From assembly GCF_010645065.1 (NCBI RefSeq), contig NZ_JAADZW010000001.1, forward strand, positions 682,001 through 746,000: a stretch of DNA of 64,000 nucleotides. The letters are read 5' to 3'. Origin of the DNA: Flavobacterium fluviatile. Its GTDB lineage: Bacteria; Bacteroidota; Bacteroidia; Flavobacteriales; Flavobacteriaceae. The notes under the pieces were generated by a model. The model was not told the origin of the DNA, made no database searches, and saw nothing but the letters and a program-made list of their open reading frames with translations. Positions 53,388-62,968 of this stretch are shown here, piece by piece (the stretch's first letter is position 1; each line of letters begins with the position of its first letter). The position numbers and the translations under genes were made by a program.

Positions 53388-54254
53388 TTAATGTGATACC
53401 TCAAGGCTATACAACTTAACTTTGGCAAATGTATCAGGGCTTTTTGACTGAAAATAATTACCCGCCTTAAAATAATTTTCAAAAACTCCCCATTTTTTTA
53501 TACTTAAATTGTCGTAAACAAACGATTCCTTATCATTTAAAATAACCTCTAACCTGCCATCAGATACTTTAATCTCCAAAGTAAATTTTGTGTTAAAATC
53601 TATTTTTTCTTTGAATATATTTCCTTTATCGTCCATCCAGGCATGATCAGGAAGCAATTCTTTTAAGGTTGCATTGCTGTTTTTAATCACTTTAGTTTTT
53701 ACCTTAATCTTTCCTTGCTCCCAATAAATTTTTAAGATCGGAGCCGCATTATTATCCTTTTGACCAATTAAATCACGCTGCTCATCAGTTAATCTTCCAT
53801 GGATTTGAGCAATGATTACCTTACTGAATTTTCCGTCTGGTTCCTTTGAAACATCCTCTATAGCGTAAGTTCCTTTGAAATTTCCGCCCTGGGCAAAAGT
53901 CCAGTTTACATTTTTATTCCCAATTCCCATAGTTTCTCTTAATTCGGATCTGGAAAAATGGCTGTTGGCTGTCGATATTCCGGATGGAAATGCGTAAAAA
54001 ACAATAGATTTATCTTTTGGATCTTCATACATAAATTTATTAACAGCATCATTTGAAGAGAAATCCAATATCTCAGGATAGTTTAAATCAAGTGTTTTTC
54101 CTGGCTTATTAGGATCCTCTGCCGGAGTTGTTAAAGACCAATGGGACAGATCGATATCTGCAACATTCTTTTTACTTTTTTCATCCTGGCAATATACACA
54201 GGTTACCATCGTTATTGCGATGAATAAAGAGAGATTTGAGATTTTAAAATTCAT
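53388..54254 (-). CDS. PL7 alginate lyase, single-domain
   Basis: The 288-residue protein has a signal sequence ending near CVYCQD (residues 19-24). The family motifs are RSELRE at 102-107, QIH at 150-152 and YFKAGNYFQ at about 261-269. With no binding domain and only a short N-terminus it should be a soluble or lipid-anchored periplasmic enzyme; TCVYC could be a lipobox. It acts with the larger PL7 lipoprotein (30924). It is the last gene of its minus-strand block, 148 bp past the mutarotase gene. Confidence 0.95.
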   Translation of the reverse strand: MNFKISNLSLFIAITMVTCVYCQDEKSKKNVADIDLSHWSLTTPAEDPNKPGKTLDLNYPEILDFSSNDAVNKFMYEDPKDKSIVFYAFPSGISTANSHFSRSELRETMGIGNKNVNWTFAQGGNFKGTYAIEDVSKEPDGKFSKVIIAQIHGRLTDEQRDLIGQKDNNAAPILKIYWEQGKIKVKTKVIKNSNATLKELLPDHAWMDDKGNIFKEKIDFNTKFTLEIKVSDGRLEVILNDKESFVYDNLSIKKWGVFENYFKAGNYFQSKSPDTFAKVKLYSLEVSH

Positions 54255-54402
54255 GATTGTTTAAGTTATAGTTTAATTTTTTTATAAGTGATTTAACTGG
54301 TTTTAATATATTAATTTTTGAAGAGATTTATGAAGTATCCCCATAATTAAAATAATTAGAATATTTAAGTATCTATTTCAATTTTCAAGAAAAACCAATT
54401 TT

Positions 54403-54837
54403 CTAAAAATCGCTTTCTTCTGTCATTTTTACTACTCCAACTGTTAGAATTAAATTGGCAAAGCGGCGTTGCTCTCCTGTTTGAATAATTAATGTGGTAG
54501 CAGGTTCTCTAATTTTATCGTAGAAAGCCCAGCGTTCCATCTCGTCCCAGGTTACATTACCAAGTAATTTTTTATAAACAAGATGTATTTCTGCGTTTGC
54601 TTCAGCAGGCCTTTGCATAACTATTGCTCCCTGGACAGGACAGACTTCAAGTATTCCTTCAAGAACTGTGACGGCATCTAGTAATCCTGGCCGAAAGTTG
54701 AGATGCACCATTGTAGAATTTGGACCTGTTACGGCACCAACTGGTAAATTACCGTCTGCTATAACCACTTGGGCAAAATGTCCTGAACGTGCCAATGCTT
54801 CCATGATTGTTGGGTGTATTACTGCGGTCTTTAACAT
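54403..54837 (-). CDS. FucU/RbsD-family sugar mutarotase
   Basis: The 144-residue protein begins MLKTAVIHPTIMEALARSGH and contains VVIADGNLPVGA, the RbsD/FucU signature with a catalytic His near residue 20. Family members interconvert sugar anomers. In an alginate locus that lacks KdgF, a mutarotase could help the unsaturated uronate open or switch its ring form; this is inference. It is 61 bp downstream of the SDR gene on the same strand. Confidence 0.88.
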   Translation of the reverse strand: MLKTAVIHPTIMEALARSGHFAQVVIADGNLPVGAVTGPNSTMVHLNFRPGLLDAVTVLEGILEVCPVQGAIVMQRPAEANAEIHLVYKKLLGNVTWDEMERWAFYDKIREPATTLIIQTGEQRRFANLILTVGVVKMTEESDF

Positions 54838-54898
54838 GACTGTGTAGGATTCAAAAGTATTATCTTAATTAGTTAAGCGTATTTTATTTGGAAACAAA

Positions 54899-55669
54899 TT
54901 ACATATTATAGACTCCGCCATTAATGTCGAGTGTAGCCCCAGTAATAAAACCGTCATACTCTGATGCGAGGTACAAAACCGCTCGCGCTACATCATCAGC
55001 GTTTCCAGGTCGTTGAATAGGAATTCCGGCAATTGTTGCTGCTGCCGATTCTTTTGTTGTATGCGTGTTGTGAAACGAAGTGCCTAAAATAAGTCCTGGA
55101 GCAACTGCATTAACTCTAGTTCCCTGAGGTCCTAACTCTGATGAAAGTGCTCTTGTGAATGTCAAGATAGCACCTTTACTTGTTGAGTAAACCAGTGAAC
55201 CTGAATGCCCTCCTTTACGCCCCGCTAATGATGCTAAATTAACAATGCTGCTATGTTCTTTTTTGGCTAGAAAGGGAGCTGCAGCACGTGTTACAAACAT
55301 CATCGATGTCAGGTTAATATCCATTACTTTATGCCAGAAATCAGCCTCCATCTCATTGAGCATTTTTCTTGCAACCATTGAGCCAGCGTTATTTATTAAG
55401 ATATCTAGACTTCCTAAAGCTTCTACGGTTTTTTCTACCAATAAATTTGCATCGGATTCTTTTGTCAGATCACCACTTATAGTGACAGCTTTTTGTCCTT
55501 TTTTATTAGCATATTCCTTTAATTGGTTTGCTGTATCAGCACTAGAAAAGTAATGAATGGCAACATTTGCTCCACTATCAATAAAGTGTTTTGTTATTGC
55601 CTCTCCAATTCCTTGTGCGCCTGCGGTAATCAGAATATTTTTTCCAGTTAATTTAGTGTTGTTATTCAT
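54899..55669 (-). CDS. SDR oxidoreductase (second)
   Basis: This 256-residue short-chain dehydrogenase has the cofactor motif TAGAQGIGEA, NNAGS, Ser147 and Y161-STS-K165. It differs from the first SDR in the ITAGAQG start and looks FabG-like or like sugar dehydrogenases. It precedes the mutarotase on the same strand, an arrangement seen with fucose or uronate catabolism. DEH reduction with the other cofactor (NADH versus NADPH) is a possible job. Not proven. Confidence 0.88.
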   Translation of the reverse strand: MNNNTKLTGKNILITAGAQGIGEAITKHFIDSGANVAIHYFSSADTANQLKEYANKKGQKAVTISGDLTKESDANLLVEKTVEALGSLDILINNAGSMVARKMLNEMEADFWHKVMDINLTSMMFVTRAAAPFLAKKEHSSIVNLASLAGRKGGHSGSLVYSTSKGAILTFTRALSSELGPQGTRVNAVAPGLILGTSFHNTHTTKESAAATIAGIPIQRPGNADDVARAVLYLASEYDGFITGATLDINGGVYNM

Positions 55670-55798
55670 ATTTTTTATTTTTGATATTTCTCAATAGTAA
55701 AATATAGTTTAAAGACAATTTTACATCGTGCTGTGATTATACTTATTATAAAAAATGGTGTTTTTAATTTATTACCATTCTTCTCTTCTACTTTAATG

Positions 55799-56512
55799 CT
55801 ATTTACTAATACCGCAATATTCGTATAGTAACTTAAAATGTTGCTTCATTCTTTTTTTGGCTAACTTAGGATCTTGATTTTTTATTGCCTTATAGATTTT
55901 CCTATGTTCTTTTATTCTCAATTCATCCAATTGATTGTAATCAACATGATACTTTTTAAAATCAACAATAATTTGAGGTGTAATGGCGATCATAATCTGA
56001 TTCATAGTAACATTATCACTTGCTTTTGCAATTGCTAAATGAAATAATAAATCTTCCTGGACACCATCTTCACCAGATAATATTTTTTTTTCATGTGCAT
56101 CCAGGGCGCTTTTAATATTAATTAAATCTTCTTCGGAACGTTTCTTTGCTGCCAATTTAACCGCTTTTAATTCTAATATAATTCTAATCTCAACCAATGA
56201 TTTAAAGCTTGGCAATCCAAGATTTAAGAGATCTCTGACCATACCGTTCATTGCTATCCTGCCGATATTTGGAATAAATGTTCCGCTTTGTGGAATGGAT
56301 TTTAAAATTCCATAAGATTCTAATTTTAAAATTGCCACATGAATACTTCTTCTGCTTACGTTAAATTTCTCAGCTAGTTCCCGTTCAGGAGGCAATCTAT
56401 CACCTGGCTGTAAAAGCTTTTCGTTAATTAAATCATTAATTTGACCAATTATTTTATTAACACGACCCGTGCTTTCTAAGTTTTCGTTTTTCGAAAGAAT
56501 ATCTAAGTTCAT
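55799..56512 (-). CDS. FadR-type GntR regulator (paralogue 3)
   Basis: The 237-residue protein has a winged HTH with DRLPPERELAEKFNVSRRSI (an additional Arg in the recognition helix) and an FCD domain with EDLLFHLAIAKASDN. It is more distant from the other two paralogues than they are from each other. Its own upstream region has a single TTGG-N4-CCAA box (56535). It sits before the SDR-mutarotase-PL7 genes on the same strand and could control them or itself. Confidence 0.92.
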   Translation of the reverse strand: MNLDILSKNENLESTGRVNKIIGQINDLINEKLLQPGDRLPPERELAEKFNVSRRSIHVAILKLESYGILKSIPQSGTFIPNIGRIAMNGMVRDLLNLGLPSFKSLVEIRIILELKAVKLAAKKRSEEDLINIKSALDAHEKKILSGEDGVQEDLLFHLAIAKASDNVTMNQIMIAITPQIIVDFKKYHVDYNQLDELRIKEHRKIYKAIKNQDPKLAKKRMKQHFKLLYEYCGISK

Positions 56513-56534
56513 GTACTGAATAATAGTATTAAAG

Positions 56535-56546
56535 TTGGCACTCCAA
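56535..56546 (-). promoter_or_regulatory. Single operator box upstream of GntR paralogue 3
   Basis: TTGGCACTCCAA is an inverted repeat TTGG-N4-CCAA, 22 bp before the start codon. No second box at 13 bp is seen on either side, unlike the other sites. Confidence 0.5.
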
Positions 56547-56586
56547 ATATTTTACATAAATAAAAACTACTATAAGTCCTGAATTT

Positions 56587-56630
56587 AAAAAAGCTAACCG
56601 ACCCTTCGATTCAGGCCGGTTAGCAATAAA
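56587..56630 (-). terminator. Terminator of the second susCD pair
   Basis: GCTAACCG pairs with CGGTTAGC around a 16-base loop; on the minus strand it is followed by a T-run. It lies just after the susD stop. Confidence 0.85.
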
Positions 56631-56657
56631 ATAATTCACATTTACGACACTACTCTT

Positions 56658-58028
56658 CTATTTGTATGCCTCATTTTGGGTTATAATGTTATCCGAAGCA
56701 GTTATTTCAGAGATTGGAATAGGAAACACATAGTACTTACTATCGATTGTTGCTCCCATTTCTGCACTTACTGTATTTGTTCTTACCAAATCAAACCATC
56801 TCTGACCCTCAAAAGCTAATTCTAACCTTCTTTCTTTTAATATCGCAGCTCTTACGGCGGCCTGAGTAGGAGCCGTACTTAAAGATAAAGAAGCTAAACC
56901 TGCTCTGGACCTTATATAATCTAATCTGTTCAAAATAGCTACAGAATTCGCTCCACCAGCATTGGTATTCTCATTTAATGCTTCAGCATATAACAAGATA
57001 ATATCAGCTAATCTCAATTCAATCCAGTCCTGATTAGGACCACTGGATGAAGGATATTTTGGAGAGATGATATTGGCTCCTGAAACCTGAATATTCGTTG
57101 TTTTCCTTAAGTCTCCCGGATTTGTATTATAAGCAGTTACTAAACTGGGATCAACAGGTGAGATTGATTTTGTATCTATTCCTAAATACCATGTCCAAAA
57201 ATTACTTGCAGAAACAGCTGCATATTCGTCTCTTATAGAACTTGAAATCTGAGTTGCAAAAAGGATTTCAGAATTCAAATCATTTGCACTGCCAAAAATA
57301 CCGGCATAAGTTGTTTTTAAAGCAAATTTTGTTGCGTCACTTGACCCAGGTGATGCCGCAGCATTTACAACAGCAGCCAGTTCAGGTTCGGCCAGGAGAG
57401 GGTTACCCATTTGCATATAGACTTTCCCCAGTAAGCCTTGTGCAGCATACTTCGTAGCTCTTCCTATAGTAGATCTTGTCGGACTCAAAACAGCTTTAGC
57501 GTCTATTAGATCTGGAATAATTACGTTGTTGTATACATCTGCTGCAGGTTGTCTCGCAAAAGAAGGGTAATCTGATACAATTGGCAAAGCTTTTAAATTT
57601 ACACTTACGTCTCCAAAAACGCGCACTAATTTAAAATAAGATAAAGCCCTTAAAAATTTAGCCTCACCAACTTGTGTAGCATTTTTTGAATTTAAAATAA
57701 CGTTGTTTGCACTCAGAATAGACTTATACATTGCCGCATAAAAAGGACGAAAAAACTGCTCATTCATCTGAGTGAGATTATTTCCAGAAAAAATATCAAA
57801 TTCCGTATAGGGTGGTTCAATCATTTTTGCATTATCTGCCCTGAAATCACCCATCACTGCCATTGGTGTAACTGAAGCGAGCTGGTAGAAATAGGCTGCA
57901 TTTAATACTCCTGTAAAATCTGTCAATGAATCTGAATTAGCAATATTTGGAGGCGTTTGATCCAAATCAGTTTCACAGGCTGATGTTCCCAGCATTAATC
58001 CTAATAATAATATATATACTCTTTTCAT
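56658..58028 (-). CDS. SusD-type glycan-binding lipoprotein (2)
   Basis: The 456-residue lipoprotein has the lipobox LGTSAC (Cys18). SusD/RagB features include AKFLRALSYFKLVRVFGDVS and C-terminal KERRLELAFEGQRWFDLVRT. It should cap the second SusC and bind alginate oligomers outside the cell. It lies 10 bp after the susC gene on the same strand. It is shorter than the first SusD. Confidence 0.95.
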   Translation of the reverse strand: MKRVYILLLGLMLGTSACETDLDQTPPNIANSDSLTDFTGVLNAAYFYQLASVTPMAVMGDFRADNAKMIEPPYTEFDIFSGNNLTQMNEQFFRPFYAAMYKSILSANNVILNSKNATQVGEAKFLRALSYFKLVRVFGDVSVNLKALPIVSDYPSFARQPAADVYNNVIIPDLIDAKAVLSPTRSTIGRATKYAAQGLLGKVYMQMGNPLLAEPELAAVVNAAASPGSSDATKFALKTTYAGIFGSANDLNSEILFATQISSSIRDEYAAVSASNFWTWYLGIDTKSISPVDPSLVTAYNTNPGDLRKTTNIQVSGANIISPKYPSSSGPNQDWIELRLADIILLYAEALNENTNAGGANSVAILNRLDYIRSRAGLASLSLSTAPTQAAVRAAILKERRLELAFEGQRWFDLVRTNTVSAEMGATIDSKYYVFPIPISEITASDNIITQNEAYK

Positions 58029-58038
58029 TTTTAAGTCT

Positions 58039-61000
58039 TTAGAAATTAATATTTAAACCTAGTGTAAAGCTTCTGGCAATTGGAGTTGCACCATTTTGTA
58101 CCCCATATGTTGTAGGCCCACCATAACCAGCCTGTGTCGTATCAACACCCTCTGGATTAAATGAAGTATAATCTTTGCCCCAGAAATACAATAGATTTGT
58201 AGCTGCTATATAAAGCCTAGTAGAGCTTATTCCTGCTTTATTCAATAATTCTGGTTTAAAAGAATATCCTAATGTAATATTTCTCAACGCTACAAAAGAA
58301 GCATCCTGAATCTGTGCGTCAAGCTGACTATTCGATGTCAAATAAGGTAATCCGTTAGCATCTGCTTTAGCATCATTATTCGCATCAAAACCAGGCGTAA
58401 ATGCCCTGCCAAACTCTGAATTCCAATAAATTGGATCCACATTCCAAACTTCTCCTCCCTGCGATCCTTGCAACTGGAATGAAAAATCAAAATCTTTATA
58501 ATTCATTGAACTATTCAATCCCCAGTAAAAGTCAGGTGTATTATTTCCTATTTTAACCAAATCCCCTCCTTGCTCAACTGTACGATTCTTATCAATTACT
58601 CCATAGCCAGGTTCACCTGGAGATTGCTGGTCTTTAACATAATAGGCAGAACTATTAATGCCAATTGCCTGAGTTGGATCCTTGATAAATTTATCTTCAA
58701 CCGCTGAAATTGTTTCTACACCCCACATTTCCCCTATCTGACCACCGACATAATTTCTAAAATAAGGACCTCTGCCACTCACTCCATAAATTGTTGGAGG
58801 TATCTCACTAAGTCCGCCTAAATCGGTAATTTTAGTTTTTACAGTTGATAAATTGGCTGCAAGGTTCCAGGAAAAATCCTTACTTTGGATAATGGCTCCT
58901 GATAATTCAAATTCTAATCCGGAACTTCTTACGTCTCCTGAATTCAGTTTTGCTGTAGGATTACCTAATATTTCTGATATAGGCTGATTAATTAAGATAT
59001 CTTTAATATCAGAAGTATAATAATCTACACTCAACCTGTAACGATTGCTTTTAAATCCTAAATCAATACCATAGTTGGTCTCTGTATTGGTCTGCCAGGT
59101 AAGATCTGGATTTAAAATATTAGATGGGATAGTATTTCCTGTACCGAATATTGTTGCTCTTGATCCCAAAAGACTCAATGAACTATAAGCCCCTAAATCA
59201 GAAGTAGATCCTAAAGAACCTGTACTCAATCTAAATTTCAACAAACTTACTAGTTCTGACTTGAAAAAGGATTCCTTATGTACATTCCAGCCTACAGAAA
59301 CAGCAGGAAACGTCTGGAATTTTTTATTAGCTCCGAAACGGGAATCACCATCTCTTCTTAAAGATGCAGAGAATAAATAACGATCGTCATAAGCATAATT
59401 TAATCTGCCAAAAATACTTTTTCTTACTATAGTTTCATCCCTTTCAGTTACTGTAATATCTGCAGGAGCCAGCAGGTTATAATTAATAATATCCCCAAAA
59501 GGCACATTAATACCGGCTGTAGCAAGTCCTTTATAATAAATACTTTGAAACTCAATTCCTGCAACAGCAGATATATTATGCTTACCAATATCTTTAGTAT
59601 AACTCAAAGTAGTTTCACTTAATACAGAGGACTGTTTTAATAATGTTTTATTTAAATTAGTTTGCGCTGGTCGGGATGAAGGATCATACCCTAAGCCTTT
59701 CCAAAAATAATCTTCGGTATCATTAAGGTCAGCACCTAAAACCGTTTTTATGTCTAATCCTTTAATTATGCTGTATTGTAAATAGGTATTTACATTACCA
59801 AAATAGATGTTTTGGTAGCGTTTTGTGTTGTCCAGTTTTAACGCAGGTCCATTGTCACCAGTGCCTCCAATACCATTATTTGCTCTTCCATAATGCCAGT
59901 CACTCACAGGCATTCCTGGCTGTAAACTATAAATATCTTTGTTAAAATATGTTGCATTTACCTGAGCACCAGAATTAAATGTACTAGCTAAGCCCGGAAC
60001 ACCTGCCGCAGAAAGAGCAGCTCTTTGCTGATCCAATTGCTGTACAAATGCAATAGAAGCTGCTGTATGATAAATAGGTGAAATATTGTAAGCTCTGATA
60101 AGGTCTCTCATATCAGTACCTAAGATATCTCTTCTAGATGCAAATCCATTAAAACTTAATCCAGTTTTGAACTTATCGCCTAGTTTAGCATCAATATTCA
60201 TACGAGCATTAATTTTTTCAAAACCCTGGTTAAGCGCAATACCCTCGGTATTTTGATAACCCAAAGACGCAAAGTATTTCACATCTTCAGTTCCTCCAGT
60301 TACACTAAAGTCGTGGTTAATACTTTGACCAGTTTGAAAAAGCCAGTCTTCTATCGATACAACATCCGGCGCATTTTTATAAGCGTCAACTTTATATTGT
60401 ACATATCTTGGATCCAAATTAGAAACATCATAAGTGCCGTTCGCAATACCCTTTTCTAATTTATTACCCCACTCTCCTGCAGTCATTTGCGCATTTTTGT
60501 TATTATATCTATTCGATAAACTCGCATAGGTATTATAACTGAAGCTAGGTTTACCGCTTTTTCCTTTTTTGGTAGTCACTAAAATTACCCCATTTGCTCC
60601 CCTTGAACCATAAATGGCAGAAGAAGCAGCGTCTTTTAGCACTTCTAAACTTTCAATATCGTTAGGGTTTATAGTGGCTATACTTCCGGAAATAGGATAT
60701 CCGTCTACAACAACAAGTGGACTTGCATTTCCGTTTACAGATGCGGACGCTCTAATTTGAATTTTTGGGTCTGCTCCTGGAGATCCATCCTGAGTCTGAA
60801 TTCTTACACCAGATAACTTTCCAGCTAATGCATCATCAACACGAGTTGATTGTATGGCAGCTATCTCTTCTCCTCCAATCTTAGCAATAGATCCGGTAAC
60901 TTGGGATTTTTTTCTGGTACCATACCCTACTACTACTACTTCTTCAAGTTTATTAGCATCTTCCTTCAGGACCACCTTAAGCGTTTTTTGATCTGATATT

Positions 61001-61251
61001 GTAACAGATTGATTTAAGTAACCTATATACGTAATCTGAAGTACATCTCCCTTAGCAACTTTCAATTGAAACTTTCCATCAAAGTCAGTCGAAGTTCCCT
61101 GATTACTTTTCCCTATAACAACATTCACACCAGGTATAGGCATATTACTCTCATCCGTTACGGTTCCAGATAATTGATAACCGTCTTGCGCAAACAATGA
61201 TATATTGAATAGCATTATTAGCATTAAAATTAATTTAGTTTTTAAATTCAT
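58039..61251 (-). CDS. SusC-type TonB-dependent oligosaccharide transporter (2)
   Basis: The 1070-residue protein has a signal peptide (MNLKTKLILMLIMLFNISLF), a CarboxypepD_reg domain (LSGTVTDESNMPIPGVNVVI), the link EEVVVVGYGTRKKSQVTGSI, a plug with LKDAASSAIYGSRGANGVIL, and a barrel ending ARSFTLGLNINF. It imports oligosaccharides with the SusD partner downstream. The tandem operator 197 bp upstream places it in the same regulon as the first pair. Confidence 0.95.
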   Translation of the reverse strand: MNLKTKLILMLIMLFNISLFAQDGYQLSGTVTDESNMPIPGVNVVIGKSNQGTSTDFDGKFQLKVAKGDVLQITYIGYLNQSVTISDQKTLKVVLKEDANKLEEVVVVGYGTRKKSQVTGSIAKIGGEEIAAIQSTRVDDALAGKLSGVRIQTQDGSPGADPKIQIRASASVNGNASPLVVVDGYPISGSIATINPNDIESLEVLKDAASSAIYGSRGANGVILVTTKKGKSGKPSFSYNTYASLSNRYNNKNAQMTAGEWGNKLEKGIANGTYDVSNLDPRYVQYKVDAYKNAPDVVSIEDWLFQTGQSINHDFSVTGGTEDVKYFASLGYQNTEGIALNQGFEKINARMNIDAKLGDKFKTGLSFNGFASRRDILGTDMRDLIRAYNISPIYHTAASIAFVQQLDQQRAALSAAGVPGLASTFNSGAQVNATYFNKDIYSLQPGMPVSDWHYGRANNGIGGTGDNGPALKLDNTKRYQNIYFGNVNTYLQYSIIKGLDIKTVLGADLNDTEDYFWKGLGYDPSSRPAQTNLNKTLLKQSSVLSETTLSYTKDIGKHNISAVAGIEFQSIYYKGLATAGINVPFGDIINYNLLAPADITVTERDETIVRKSIFGRLNYAYDDRYLFSASLRRDGDSRFGANKKFQTFPAVSVGWNVHKESFFKSELVSLLKFRLSTGSLGSTSDLGAYSSLSLLGSRATIFGTGNTIPSNILNPDLTWQTNTETNYGIDLGFKSNRYRLSVDYYTSDIKDILINQPISEILGNPTAKLNSGDVRSSGLEFELSGAIIQSKDFSWNLAANLSTVKTKITDLGGLSEIPPTIYGVSGRGPYFRNYVGGQIGEMWGVETISAVEDKFIKDPTQAIGINSSAYYVKDQQSPGEPGYGVIDKNRTVEQGGDLVKIGNNTPDFYWGLNSSMNYKDFDFSFQLQGSQGGEVWNVDPIYWNSEFGRAFTPGFDANNDAKADANGLPYLTSNSQLDAQIQDASFVALRNITLGYSFKPELLNKAGISSTRLYIAATNLLYFWGKDYTSFNPEGVDTTQAGYGGPTTYGVQNGATPIARSFTLGLNINF

Positions 61252-61447
61252 CGATAAAATGGTTTAGTTAAATAGTTGATAATTTTTTTAGTATAATTTC
61301 TACTCTGTCTAAAAGCATTTTGAAAAGCTTTACTATGTTTGGTACAGGTCAGTCAAAAACTTCACTCTAATCATTTTTTTTGGAGTAACAAATATTGTTT
61401 TTTTATGGCTTGATTCATTTTGTCAGATTAAAATTTAAATATCAAAA

Positions 61448-61477
61448 TTGGAACACCAATCTGGTTTACCAAAAGTA
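61448..61477 (-). promoter_or_regulatory. Promoter plus tandem operator of the second susC gene
   Basis: TTGGAACACCAA (61448-61459) and CTGGTTTACCAA (61461-61472) are spaced 13 bp apart. On the minus strand TACTTTTG (61477-61470) matches the -7 element and runs into the boxes. The gap 61252-61668 otherwise shows only AT-rich sequence. Confidence 0.75.
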
Positions 61478-61668
61478 TGATAAAATAATCTTTAAAAAAA
61501 AACATTATTCATTTTTTTTTCAATAAAAAAAAATAAATTATATTTTTTATTTAAATATAGCTCATCATCATTCAAAACTTGGGATATATCTTATATTATA
61601 TAAAATTATCTGTATAAAACCAATTTTGGATATTTGAAGGATATTCATTGGAATGAATTAAAAAGTAA

Positions 61669-62910
61669 TTAATTTTTTTCGACATAATCAGACACTTTAG
61701 GCCGAAGGAAAAGAAGTTGAACCACAAGCGCTACAAATACAGCACCAGCCATAATTCCAAAGTCTTGCCCAAGATGGCCCTCATCTGCCGATTTACCTAA
61801 TAAATCAGTTATAAAAGCACCTGCTAAAATCCCTGTTAAATTCATAAAACCAAAAGCAGTTGCCCGGTGTTTTGGGGCAACAAACTGGCAAAGAATAGGC
61901 ATATTATTTACATCAAACATTCCAAAACCAAAACCAAAACAACAGGCTGCCACTATTATATGGGCAAGCGAATGACCAAAGCCTAGTAATAATAAGGCAG
62001 GAATTGTAAGGGCTAGACCTAAGGAAGAAGTGTAAATTCGGCCTCGAAGATGTTTTCGTGCCCACCGATCTGAAACAATCCCTCCAATTATCACCCCAAA
62101 TAGTGACGAAACTGCTGTAGTAATAGTCGAAAGCGGACCTGCTTGAGCCATATCTATATTTAGCGTACTGGCAAAAAGTGTTGGCAGCCAATTTTTTGTT
62201 CCCCAACCCGGCAAGAAAGGAACAGCAAAATAAAACAAGATTATCCAATAGGAAATATTACTAAACAACACACTAAAGACCTTAAAAAAAGGTACTTTAT
62301 TTTCAATTATATTGTTTTTTAACAGCTCAGCTTTAGAACTTTTAAATTCTTTTAAAAAAACAACCAGCACAAATGAATAAACAACTCCTATCGAACCAAA
62401 CAACTGAAATGTTATTTTCCAGTTCCAATGATCAGCTATTGTTGCTCCAAAACCACCTAATGCCTGCCCCATAAACAATCCTGTGAGATGTATCCCAATA
62501 GCAAGTGATCTTGTTTTATTGGAATGAAAATCGGCTATTAAAGAAAGTGCAGCGGGAATATACATCGCTTCACTAACTCCCATTATCGCCCTAAGCCAGT
62601 ATAATTGTTGAAAAGTTTCAGCATAACCCATCGTAATAGTTACAGAAGACCATACAAAAAGACTAATGATAATGAGCCACTTTCTATTTAGTCTGTCCGC
62701 TATAAGACCTGAAACGGGACTCATAAAGGCATAAATCCACATGAAAACCGCCATTAGTCTTCCAAAATTTTCTGCTGATTCTAACTCTACAAAATCAACC
62801 ATCATGGCCGGTTTCATTGTCGCAAGCATTTGCCTGTCCATATAATTTAGTAATGCAACTACCCAAAGCAAAGCAACCAGGACCCAGGGATAAATTTTAG
62901 AATTTTTCAT
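61669..62910 (-). CDS. MFS transporter (second, hexuronate/spinster-like)
   Basis: This 413-residue protein has about 12 helices with ALLNYMDRQMLATMKPAMMV and SGLIADRLNRKWLIIISLFV, typical of the same sugar-acid branch as the transporter at 40996. It lies between the partial PL6 gene and the second susC, all on the minus strand. It may import unsaturated uronate, perhaps with different specificity. A 58-bp gap separates it from the PL6 stop codon. Confidence 0.88.
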   Translation of the reverse strand: MKNSKIYPWVLVALLWVVALLNYMDRQMLATMKPAMMVDFVELESAENFGRLMAVFMWIYAFMSPVSGLIADRLNRKWLIIISLFVWSSVTITMGYAETFQQLYWLRAIMGVSEAMYIPAALSLIADFHSNKTRSLAIGIHLTGLFMGQALGGFGATIADHWNWKITFQLFGSIGVVYSFVLVVFLKEFKSSKAELLKNNIIENKVPFFKVFSVLFSNISYWIILFYFAVPFLPGWGTKNWLPTLFASTLNIDMAQAGPLSTITTAVSSLFGVIIGGIVSDRWARKHLRGRIYTSSLGLALTIPALLLLGFGHSLAHIIVAACCFGFGFGMFDVNNMPILCQFVAPKHRATAFGFMNLTGILAGAFITDLLGKSADEGHLGQDFGIMAGAVFVALVVQLLFLRPKVSDYVEKN

Positions 62911-62968
62911 ATACTATATTGTTAACCCGTTGGGTATAATTATTCTATTTAATACTTATTTGTAATTT

